Shown in pieces: positions 57,541 to 64,000 of a DNA stretch of 64,000 nucleotides. The translations under genes and the position numbers were made by a program. The notes below the pieces were generated by a model, which searched no databases, was not told the origin of the DNA, and saw nothing but the letters and a program-made list of their open reading frames with translations. Each line of letters starts with the position of its first letter. The stretch's first letter is position 1. The stretch spans positions 496,001-560,000 of the forward strand of contig NZ_JABMJK010000001.1 in assembly GCF_013376005.1 (NCBI RefSeq), written 5' to 3'. The DNA comes from Duganella sp. SG902 (GTDB taxonomy: Bacteria > Pseudomonadota > Gammaproteobacteria > Burkholderiales > Burkholderiaceae_D).

Positions 57541-59043
57541 ATGAAAGTCATCAAGCTCGCTCGCATTCTTGCTGTAACCTGGGCCTGCGCCGCCGGCGCG
57601 GCCTCCGCCGCGGATCCGGCCGCCACGCAGCCGGCGGCGGCCCCCGCCCCTGTCCCACATGGCGCCAAGCCGGCGGCCAAGGCCGCGCCGCCAGCGACCG
57701 CGCCGAACAGCGCCCACACCACGACACCCGCCGCGACCGCGCCGGCCGCCGGCCCGGCCGCTGGCGCCGAGGCCGCCGCCAACGCCGACAGCGCGCCGCT
57801 GCCGCCGCCGTCGAGCGCGGCCCAGCACCTGTACGCGTCCGCCAAGCACGACATCCTGCAAGTGCGCTCGCTGCTGAAAAGCGGCCGCACCCAGTCCTCG
57901 GTCGGTTCCGGCTTCCTGATCGGCACCAGCAACCTGGTGGTCACCAACTACCATGTGGTGTCACAATTCGCGCTCGATCCCGACACCTACGTCGGCGAAT
58001 GGGTCGACACCAGCGGCCAGCGCGGCAATGTCGAGCTGCTGGCGGTGGACGTGCTGCACGACCTGGCCGTGCTGCGCGTCAACCGCAACGGCACCGGCTT
58101 CTTCAAGATGCCCGAACAATTGGCGCGCCTGACCCAGGGCCAATACCTGTACTCGATGGGCAACCCGCTCGACCTCGGCTTCGCCATTTCCGAGGGCGCC
58201 TACAACGGCGTCATCGCGCGCAGCTTCTACGACCAGCTGATGTTCACCGGCCCGATCAACTCCGGCATGAGCGGCGGCCCCAGCGTGACGGCCGACGGTT
58301 CGGTGGCCGGGGTCAACGTCTCCAAGCGCCTGGACGGCGAACTGGTCAGCTTCCTGGTGCCGGCCCGCTACGCCCAGGACCTGCTGAAAAAAGTCGAAGC
58401 CCAGCAGAAAGCGCCGAGCGACTTCACCGCGGTGGTGGCCGGCCAGTTGCTGGCCCACCAGTCCGCGATGGTCAACCAGTTGCTGGCCAGCCCGCTGAGC
58501 CTGAAGCCGATGGGCCCGTACCAGGTGCCGGTGCGCGAATCCGAGCAGATGCGCTGCTGGGGCCGTTCCAACGTCAAGGCCGACAAACCGTTCACGGTGG
58601 ACGACGCCAGCTGCGCGATGGAATCGGCGATCTTCGTCAGCGGCTCGCTGCAGACCGGGCAGATCAGCATCCGCCACCAGTTCCTGCGCAGCACCGGCCT
58701 CGACAAGCTGCGCTTCGCACAACTGTCGAGCGCCTCGTTCAAGAACGAACACTTCGGCAGCAACAAGGACACGCGCCTGACCGGCCCCAACTGCACGGAA
58801 GACTTCGTCAAGAACAAAGACCTGCCGCTGCGCGCCGTGCTGTGCGTGCGCGCCTACCGCAAATTCGCCGGCCTGTACGACTTCGCGCTGCTGACCGCCA
58901 GCACCGACCAGGGCTTGATGAGCCTGCAAAGCCGGCTCGACGCGCGCGGCGTCTCGTATGAAAACGGCCTGCGCCTGTCGCGCGTGTTCCTCGAATCGCT
59001 GTCGCTGGCGCAGCAGAAGCCGAAGAAAGGAGGCGCAAAATGA
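57541..59043 (+). CDS. exported trypsin-like serine protease with proline/alanine-rich linker
   Basis: The 500-residue protein has a signal peptide (cleavage near ASA-ADP), a long Ala/Pro-rich linker (about 25-95) and an S1C-like protease domain with H138 in NYHVV, D174 in HDLAVL and S244 in GMSGGP. No PDZ domain follows; instead there is a C-terminal part (about 320-490) with four cysteines (RCWG, SCAM, NCTED, LCVRA). It is probably periplasmic. It overlaps the FHA membrane-protein gene by four bases, so the two are likely partners. I do not recognise this protease subgroup. Confidence 0.82.
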   Translation: MKVIKLARILAVTWACAAGAASAADPAATQPAAAPAPVPHGAKPAAKAAPPATAPNSAHTTTPAATAPAAGPAAGAEAAANADSAPLPPPSSAAQHLYASAKHDILQVRSLLKSGRTQSSVGSGFLIGTSNLVVTNYHVVSQFALDPDTYVGEWVDTSGQRGNVELLAVDVLHDLAVLRVNRNGTGFFKMPEQLARLTQGQYLYSMGNPLDLGFAISEGAYNGVIARSFYDQLMFTGPINSGMSGGPSVTADGSVAGVNVSKRLDGELVSFLVPARYAQDLLKKVEAQQKAPSDFTAVVAGQLLAHQSAMVNQLLASPLSLKPMGPYQVPVRESEQMRCWGRSNVKADKPFTVDDASCAMESAIFVSGSLQTGQISIRHQFLRSTGLDKLRFAQLSSASFKNEHFGSNKDTRLTGPNCTEDFVKNKDLPLRAVLCVRAYRKFAGLYDFALLTASTDQGLMSLQSRLDARGVSYENGLRLSRVFLESLSLAQQKPKKGGAK

Positions 59044-60038
59044 AGGCCCCCTACTTCGTCGAAATCCTGGCCCGAAACGGCGACGTGCTGCACCGTCACA
59101 AGGTGACGCAACTGCCGATCCGCATCGGTCGCAGCTACGACAACGAAGTCATCCTCGACGACGCGCACAGCGCGGCCAGCCACGCGGTGGTCGAGCTGGA
59201 CGAGCACAACCAAGTGGTGCTACGCGACCTCGGCAGCAAGAACGGCAGCGTCTACAAGGGCCGCCGCCAGAGCACCATCACGCTGGACGGCAACACCGTG
59301 GTGCGCCTCGGCCACACGCGGCTGCGGGTGCGGCCGTACGACTTCCCGGTGGCGCCGGAGATCGCCGACACCACCATGCACGGCTGGGAAGGCGCGACGC
59401 CGGCCACCATCGGCCTAGTGCTGATCGCCGTGTTCTCCTGCCTGGAGACGTGGCTGTCGGACGTCGAACCGTTCGCCCTGATCCGCTACCTGCTGGTGCT
59501 GGCCTCCAGCCTGGCGGCCGGCTTGCTGTGGGCGGGCGTGTGGGCGCTGGCCAACCGCCTGTTCGGCAGCCATGCGCGCATGGGGCGGCACCTGTTCATC
59601 CTCGGCAGCGCGCTGGCGGCGGTGGGCTTGTGGCGTGCCGGCAGCTCGGTGCTGGCCTACGCCTGGTCGGCCGAATCGCTGACGCGCTACGGCAACCTGG
59701 TGACGCTGGCGATTGCCTGCGGCATGGTGTTCTTCCACCTGCTCACCATCAAACCGCACCACCCGCGCCGCTTCCTGATCACGGCCACCGTCATGCTGCT
59801 GGCGGGCTCGGGCTTGATGGTATTGGCCAACCTGCAAAGCACCGGCCGCGCGGCGGACGAGCTGTACATGTCGGTGCTGCTGCCGCCGGAAGTACGGCAC
59901 AGCGAAGACCGCAGCGTCGACCAATTCATGGGTAACGCCGGCAAACTGAAAGCGGCGGTGGACACCGCCCGCACCCAAACCATCAAAGCCGGCGCCGCCG
60001 ACACCGAAGACGACGACGACGACGGCACCACCGACTAA
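59040..60038 (+). CDS. FHA-domain inner-membrane protein
   Basis: The 332-residue protein has an N-terminal forkhead-associated domain (about 5-98) with the phosphothreonine-site residues intact: GRSYDN (30-35), the S44/H48 pair in SAASHA and GSKNGS (65-70). The next about 180 residues contain about five hydrophobic helices (115-290), and the end is an acidic tail with DTEDDDDDGT. Thus a cytoplasmic phospho-reader faces inward and a membrane domain follows. It is co-translated with the periplasmic serine protease upstream. No Ser/Thr kinase is in this window. Confidence 0.82.
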   Translation: MKAPYFVEILARNGDVLHRHKVTQLPIRIGRSYDNEVILDDAHSAASHAVVELDEHNQVVLRDLGSKNGSVYKGRRQSTITLDGNTVVRLGHTRLRVRPYDFPVAPEIADTTMHGWEGATPATIGLVLIAVFSCLETWLSDVEPFALIRYLLVLASSLAAGLLWAGVWALANRLFGSHARMGRHLFILGSALAAVGLWRAGSSVLAYAWSAESLTRYGNLVTLAIACGMVFFHLLTIKPHHPRRFLITATVMLLAGSGLMVLANLQSTGRAADELYMSVLLPPEVRHSEDRSVDQFMGNAGKLKAAVDTARTQTIKAGAADTEDDDDDGTTD

Positions 60039-60052
60039 TCCGAGGTTAAGAG

Positions 60053-60134
60053 CCGTCATTCCCGCGCAGGCGGGAATCCATGCTGAACTGATGACCACGC
60101 GCCCTATGGATTCCCGCCTGCGCGGGAATGACGG
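60053..60134. repeat. REP-like inverted repeat with perfect 28-bp arms
   Basis: Arms 60053-60080 and 60107-60134 are exact reverse complements (core CGCGCAGGCGGGAATCCA) with a 26-base loop. The core is shared with the element at 12074-12136. Located between the convergent FHA and tetR genes, it could also act as a bidirectional terminator. Confidence 0.9.
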
Positions 60135-60176
60135 TTCATCAGTTTGCGGTCAAAAAGGCCTTAACTTAGCGGCATT

Positions 60177-60196
60177 AGGACCTGACCCCGGAGTTA
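60177..60196. repeat. solo end of the 98-bp palindrome element
   Basis: The 20 bases AGGACCTGACCCCGGAGTTA are identical to 24894-24913, the right end of the 98-bp palindrome. Here the rest of the element is absent. The last three bases (60194-60196) provide the TAA stop of the convergent tetR gene. Confidence 0.85.
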
Positions 60197-60790
60197 TGTT
60201 GGCCAGCCACGCAGGACTTGGTCGACCACTTCCTGCAACTGCTGGCGCGTGGCGCCGGCCGCCGCTTGCACCGCCATGCCGTTGGAGACGGTCATAACGT
60301 AACGCGCCATCTGGCTGGCGCAGAAGTCGGCCGGCAGATCGCCCTCTTGTTTCGCCCGCTCGAAACGCTCGCGCAGCCGCACCTCGGCCGCCGCCCGGCG
60401 TTCAATCAGGGAGTTGCGGATCGGCAGCGCATCGTCGCTGCACGCCAGCGCGCCGTTGATCACCAGGCAGCCGTGCGGCGCCTCTTCCTCGGTCTGGGCG
60501 TTGGCGTTGCCGCGCAAGAAATGCTCGACCACCTCGCGCGCGGTCTTTTTCTCCAGCGCGGCGTCAAACAGCGGATCGTGGGTGGCGCCGTAACGCTCCA
60601 GCGCCAGCCGGAACAGGTTTTCCTTGTTGCCGAACACGGCGTACAGGCTGGGCCGGTTCATGCCCATGGCCTCGGTCAGCTCGGGCAGCGAACTGCCTTC
60701 GTACCCTTTCTCCCAGAAAACTTTCATGGCCTTTTCCAGCGCATTGTCCGCATCGAAGGTGCGCGGGCGGCCGATTTTTCTCTCTTTCAT
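60194..60790 (-). CDS. TetR/AcrR family repressor
   Basis: The 198-residue protein has the TetR helix-turn-helix at residues 24-55 (KGYEGSSLPELTEAMGMNRPSLYAVFGNKENL in two blocks) and a helical ligand domain. It is divergent from an MFS exporter gene, across 100 bases holding a strong promoter and two related dyads, one of them a perfect palindrome, so it probably represses that exporter and itself. Its stop codon lies inside a repeat end, which suggests the original C-terminus may have been altered by the insertion. Confidence 0.9.
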   Translation of the reverse strand: MKERKIGRPRTFDADNALEKAMKVFWEKGYEGSSLPELTEAMGMNRPSLYAVFGNKENLFRLALERYGATHDPLFDAALEKKTAREVVEHFLRGNANAQTEEEAPHGCLVINGALACSDDALPIRNSLIERRAAAEVRLRERFERAKQEGDLPADFCASQMARYVMTVSNGMAVQAAAGATRQQLQEVVDQVLRGWPT

Positions 60791-60851
60791 ACCGTTCGGT
60801 TAAAAATTCATTGACAAAGCATCTCGCAGGCCACATTATGAACCGATCAGT
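60791..60851 (+). promoter_or_regulatory. MFS promoter flanked by two TetR operator candidates
   Basis: TTGACA (60811-60816) and CATTAT (60834-60839), with a 17-base spacer, form a near-consensus promoter for the MFS gene. The palindrome ACCGTTCGGT (60791-60800) and the similar ACCGATCAGT (60842-60851) lie on either side, as expected for a TetR-type repressor that blocks both directions. Confidence 0.75.
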
Positions 60852-60890
60852 AAAAAACTCAAGCATTTTTACCGCTACAAGGATTCCGTC

Positions 60891-62123
60891 ATGCAAAACA
60901 ACACCAATACCCAGGCTGTCGAGCCGGTTGAACTACCGGCCGCAGCGCCACGCGCCTCCTGGCCCGGCGTACTCTCCATCGCCATTGGCGCCTTCGCCCT
61001 GGTGACTACCGAATTCCTGCCAGTCGGCCTGCTGCCCGCCATCGCCGCCGAGCTGGGCGTGACCGAGGGCGTGGCCGGTATGATGGTCACCGTGCCCGGT
61101 CTGGTGGCCGCCCTGGCCGCCATCCTGGTCACGGTCGGCATTGGCCGCGCCGACCGCCGCTTCGTGCTGTGGGGCCTGACCGGCACCATGCTGCTGTCCA
61201 ACCTGATCGTCGCGTTCTCGCATTCCTTCCCGCTGGTGCTGTTCGGCCGCGCCCTGCTGGGCGTCGGCGTGGGCGGCTTCTGGGCCTTGGGCCCGGCGCT
61301 CAGCACGCGCCTGGTGCCGCAAGGCATGGAGCCGAAAGCGCTGTCGATGATTTTCGCCGGCGTTTCAATCGGCACCGTGGCCGGCGTGCCGGCCGGCGCG
61401 CTGGTCGGTGAATTGTTCGGCTGGCGCGTCGCCTTTCACGCCGGCGCGCTGGTGGCGCTGCTGGTGGTGCTGACGCAAATGCGCCTGCTGCCATCGCTGC
61501 CGGCGAAGGAATCGATCAAATTCAGCCAGCTGCCCGAGCTGCTGCGCGTACCGAAGGCGCGGCTGGGCATCTTCATCACCCTGCTGATTTTTATCGGCCA
61601 GTTCGCGGCGTACACCTATATCACGCCCTTCCTTGCGCAGGTCGCGCATCTGGATGCCAAGACCATCAGCATCCTGCTGCTGGTGTACGGCGCGGCCGGT
61701 CTGGCCGGCAACGTCATCGCCGGCAAAATCCTGGCGCGCAGCGTGCGCGCCGGCTTGATCGCCACTGGGGTGGTGATGGGCATCTCCACCCTCGCCCTGC
61801 CCTTGCTGGGCACCGGCTTGATCGGCGCCGCGCTGCTGGTGGTGGTCTGGGGGATCGCGTTTGGCATGATGCCGATGTCGGTGCAGACCTGGATCTTCCA
61901 GGCCGCACCGCATGCCATGGAAAGCGGCGGCGCAGTCTTCGTCACCACCGCGCAGATCGGCCTGTCCAGCGGCGCGCTGGTAGGCGGCCTGGCGGTCGAT
62001 CATCTGGGCGTATCGAGCGCGATGGTGGTGGGCGGCGTGCTGGCGGCGGTGATGGCGGCCATCGCAATGCTGTGGGCGCGCGACGGCGAGAAGCCCGCCG
62101 TCAAACTACACGCTGTGCATTAA
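60891..62123 (+). CDS. MFS exporter (DHA1, NepI/SotB-like) under TetR control
   Basis: The 410-residue protein has about 12 hydrophobic helices, the DHA1 pattern LVTTEFLPVGLLPAIAAELG in helix 1 and RALLGVGVGGFWALGPALS in helix 4, and the antiporter motif AGVPAGALVGELFGWR in helix 5. Relatives export purine nucleosides or sugars. The TetR gene beside it suggests induction by the exported compound. The ATG at 60891 begins an N-terminal tail of about 25 polar residues before helix 1. Confidence 0.88.
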   Translation: MQNNTNTQAVEPVELPAAAPRASWPGVLSIAIGAFALVTTEFLPVGLLPAIAAELGVTEGVAGMMVTVPGLVAALAAILVTVGIGRADRRFVLWGLTGTMLLSNLIVAFSHSFPLVLFGRALLGVGVGGFWALGPALSTRLVPQGMEPKALSMIFAGVSIGTVAGVPAGALVGELFGWRVAFHAGALVALLVVLTQMRLLPSLPAKESIKFSQLPELLRVPKARLGIFITLLIFIGQFAAYTYITPFLAQVAHLDAKTISILLLVYGAAGLAGNVIAGKILARSVRAGLIATGVVMGISTLALPLLGTGLIGAALLVVVWGIAFGMMPMSVQTWIFQAAPHAMESGGAVFVTTAQIGLSSGALVGGLAVDHLGVSSAMVVGGVLAAVMAAIAMLWARDGEKPAVKLHAVH

Positions 62124-62425
62124 AGCCGCACGCGCCGGTAAGCGCCGAGGAACACCTCGGCTTCGCTGTCCGACAGGACCTTGATGTCATCGCCGTGCCA
62201 GACGTACAGGTACTGCGGCCCGCCAAGGCGGTCGGTCAGCTTGGCGTTGACCAGAAAGATGGTGCCCAACGGGTAGACGCTGGTATCGCTCATGCGGCGC
62301 GAGCATTGCACGTTCAGGTCGGTCGCATAGGCCTGGCCGGAAACCGGATGGATCTCCACTTTGCCATTCCACTCAGTGGACTCCACCGCGACCTGCCGGT
62401 ATGCGTAGCTGTCACGCGCCATCAT
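62120..62425 (-). CDS. small soluble protein, function unknown
   Basis: The 101-residue protein has no signal or membrane segment. It has a compact mixed composition with FLVNAKLTDRLGGPQYLYVWHGD in two strands and a C-terminal EVFLGAYRRVRL. I recognise no family. Its end overlaps the convergent MFS gene by four bases, and it starts 18 bases after the LysR gene, so it may share that transcript. Two ATGs are adjacent at the start. Confidence 0.65.
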   Translation of the reverse strand: MMARDSYAYRQVAVESTEWNGKVEIHPVSGQAYATDLNVQCSRRMSDTSVYPLGTIFLVNAKLTDRLGGPQYLYVWHGDDIKVLSDSEAEVFLGAYRRVRL

Positions 62426-62443
62426 TCTGCTCCTTGAAAGCCG

Positions 62444-63349
62444 TCATGGTAGCAGAGACTGGACGAACTCCAGGAAGGCCAGCGTCTTGGCTGGCGGGTG
62501 GTGGCGCGATGGGTAATACGCGTACAAGGGAAAGCGCTCGTCCGGCCACGCGGTCAGCACCGGCACCAGCGCGCCGCTGCGCAGCATCGGCTCCACCGCG
62601 ATGTCGATCACCTGCGCCAGCCCGTAGCCCGACATCAGCACACTCTCCATCAGGCCCGCCTCGTTCAGCGTGACCTGACTGCGCGGATGGACGATGGTGA
62701 CCTTGCCGCCGCGATGGAACTCCCAATCGAACGGCCGGCCGGTTGCCGGATTGCGGAAGTGGATGCAGGTGTGTCCTGGGCTTTCCAGATCCGCTGGTTT
62801 CTTCGGCGTGCCGTGCTTGCGCAGGTAACCCGGCGTAGCGACGGTCAGCACGCGCGTATCCATCAATTTGCGGGCGATCAGCGACGAGCTTTGCGGCTGG
62901 CCGAGACGGATCGCCAAGTCAAAGCCGTCCCCCACTAGATCACCCAGGTGGTCGCGCGCGACCAGATCCAGCTCCAGTTCCGGATGGCGTTTGAGGAAGC
63001 TGCCCAGCCTGGGACCGAGCAGCAGCCGCGCCCACAGTGGGTCGACATTCACGCGCAGGCGTCCACGCACTTTCACGGCACCCTCGCCAGCCGAGGCCAC
63101 CGCCTCCTCCAACCCGGCCAGCAGCGGCCCAATTTGCGCATAAAAGCGGCGGCCCTCGTCGGTCAGCGCGACCTTGCGCGTGGTGCGGTCGAACAGGCGG
63201 ATATTCAGCCGCGCCTCCAGCCGGGCGATGGCGCGGCTGACGCCGGACTGCGACATCTCGAGCACCTCCGCCGCCCGCACGAAGCTGCCGCTGTCCACAA
63301 TCGCGGCCAGCACGCGCATGCCGTTCACTGCTCTTTCATCGAAAGCCAT
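62444..63349 (-). CDS. LysR family transcriptional regulator
   Basis: The 301-residue protein has the helix-turn-helix LAAIVDSGSFVRAAEVLEMS (14-33), VSRAIARLEARL, and the LysR effector domain starting near RLRVNVDPLW. It belongs to the common group with an RLFDRTTRKVALTDEG linker. It is divergent from the NmrA-like gene; a TCATTAATGA dyad (63363-63372) lies between them and is a candidate LysR site. Confidence 0.9.
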   Translation of the reverse strand: MAFDERAVNGMRVLAAIVDSGSFVRAAEVLEMSQSGVSRAIARLEARLNIRLFDRTTRKVALTDEGRRFYAQIGPLLAGLEEAVASAGEGAVKVRGRLRVNVDPLWARLLLGPRLGSFLKRHPELELDLVARDHLGDLVGDGFDLAIRLGQPQSSSLIARKLMDTRVLTVATPGYLRKHGTPKKPADLESPGHTCIHFRNPATGRPFDWEFHRGGKVTIVHPRSQVTLNEAGLMESVLMSGYGLAQVIDIAVEPMLRSGALVPVLTAWPDERFPLYAYYPSRHHPPAKTLAFLEFVQSLLP

Positions 63350-63362
63350 ATATGCCGTTTAG

Positions 63363-63372
63363 TCATTAATGA
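63363..63372. promoter_or_regulatory. dyad between LysR and NmrA-like genes
   Basis: TCATTAATGA is a perfect 10-base palindrome, 14 bases from the LysR start and 76 bases before the NmrA-like gene. It is a candidate operator; LysR sites often contain AT-rich interrupted dyads. Confidence 0.4.
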
Positions 63373-63447
63373 TATGTATCCCATGCTATCGGAGTATAGG
63401 CCGTTTTCCCGGAAAATTCAGGGCATCAAACTTTCAAGGAGAACATC

Positions 63448-64000
63448 ATGTATGCAATTACGGGTATCACCGGGCAGGTCGGCTCGGCGCTGGGCAAACA
63501 GCTGCTGGCGGCAGGCTTGCCGATTCGCGCCGTGGTGCGCGATGCGGCCAAAGGCGCGGCATGGGCGGCGCGCGGCGCCGAAGTGGCGCTGGCGGATCTG
63601 AACGATGCCGCCGCCCTCACCCGCGCATTCACTGGCGCGGAAGCCGTGTTCGTGCTGCTGCCGCCGACGTTCGATCCGACCGAAGGCTTTCCCGAAGCGC
63701 GCCGCACCATCGCCGCGTTGCGCGAGGCGCTGGCTGCCGCACAGCCGGCGCGCGTGGTCGTGCTGTCGACCATCGGCGCTCAGGCTATGCGGCCTAACCT
63801 GCTGAATCAGCTGGGCATCATGGAACGCGAGTTTGGCACCCTGGATCTGCCGGTGACCTATCTGCGTGCCGCCTGGTTCATCGAAAACAGCCTGTGGGAT
63901 GTGGTCTCGGCGCGCGAAAGCGGCACCATCGCCAGCTTCCTGCAGCCGCTCGACAGCCCGGTCGCCATGGTGGCCTGCGCCGACATCTCGGCAGTGGCGG
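63448..64000 (+). CDS. NmrA/SDR-a5-like NAD(P)-binding protein, incomplete at the right edge
   Basis: The 184 visible residues have a Rossmann motif near the start (TGITGQVGSALGKQLL, 5-20) and the pattern LVLSTIGAQ-like VVVLSTIGAQ (103-112), as in NmrA and quinone oxidoreductase 2 (QorB) types. These bind NAD(P) and reduce quinones or sense redox state. An AAGGAGA ribosome binding site precedes the ATG at 63448. The remaining C-terminus is outside the window. Confidence 0.88.
   Translation, partial: MYAITGITGQVGSALGKQLLAAGLPIRAVVRDAAKGAAWAARGAEVALADLNDAAALTRAFTGAEAVFVLLPPTFDPTEGFPEARRTIAALREALAAAQPARVVVLSTIGAQAMRPNLLNQLGIMEREFGTLDLPVTYLRAAWFIENSLWDVVSARESGTIASFLQPLDSPVAMVACADISAVA

Overview
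The window is a 64 kb piece of a high-GC betaproteobacterial chromosome. Gene content, gene order and protein sequences point to Oxalobacteraceae of the Massilia, Duganella or Janthinobacterium type: a dapC-dapD-pilU run, a YffB-dapE-prmB run, OmpR/EnvZ, an S46 dipeptidyl-peptidase, a PEP-CTERM remnant and many LysR regulators. The genus is inferred; no rRNA gene is present to confirm it. Most of the window is ordinary, densely packed chromosome with accessory patches and short palindromic repeats between genes.

Region by region. 1-2.8 kb: end of a LysR regulator, a small membrane protein facing a MerR regulator across a textbook MerR-type promoter, and a DUF4153 membrane protein. 2.8-6.6 kb: lysine/diaminopimelate genes dapC and dapD, type IV pilus ATPase pilU, and RNA 2'-phosphotransferase kptA. 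6.6-9.7 kb: a broken PEP-CTERM gene, an SDR oxidoreductase, a Tat-exported polysaccharide deacetylase and a divergent LysR regulator. 9.7-14.2 kb: YffB-like protein, dapE, prmB and an ABC-F ATPase. 14.2-16.8 kb: CheW, ribosome rescue factor ArfB, a TauE/SafE permease and LysR. 16.8-20.7 kb: two tandem FapA/DUF342 paralogues. 20.9-24.7 kb: a small secreted protein, ompR-envZ, a secreted protein of unknown function and an orphan Imm26-like protein.

24.8-28.4 kb: a perfect 98-bp palindrome, then a TPP riboswitch and a TonB-dependent receptor; convergent to it are a PnuC-family permease and a NadR-like kinase. Together these look like a thiamine or thiamine-precursor uptake locus. 28.5-31.7 kb: an unknown secreted protein and an S46 peptidase. 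31.8-43.7 kb: an MdtABC-type RND efflux operon with its own outer-membrane channel, facing a Spy/CpxP-like protein and a CpxR/CpxA-like two-component system. A GTAAA-N5-GTAAA CpxR-type box lies between them, which suggests one envelope-stress unit.

43.7-51.8 kb: SppA protease, a sodium:solute symporter, an MFS exporter, a second palindromic repeat, DUF3820, a protealysin-like M4 protease with its emfourin inhibitor, a PPC-domain protein, a glutaredoxin-fold protein without the active-site cysteine, and a YSC84 lipoprotein. 51.6-54.9 kb: a PAS-GGDEF-EAL protein with a degenerate GGDEF site, overlapped by an HDOD protein. 55-60 kb: LysR and pirin, ribA behind a terminator-like hairpin, and a two-gene module of a periplasmic serine protease and an FHA-domain membrane protein. 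60-64 kb: repeats, a TetR/MFS pair with candidate operators, a small hypothetical protein, LysR, and an NmrA-like reductase cut by the window end.

Most notable signals: the 98-bp palindrome and two relatives sharing a GGGGTCAG end, the Cpx-type box tying efflux to stress sensing, the TPP-riboswitch uptake locus, the protease-FHA module and the cysteine-less glutaredoxin. I found no CRISPR array, prophage, IS transposase gene, tRNA or rRNA. No whole system here is clearly without precedent.
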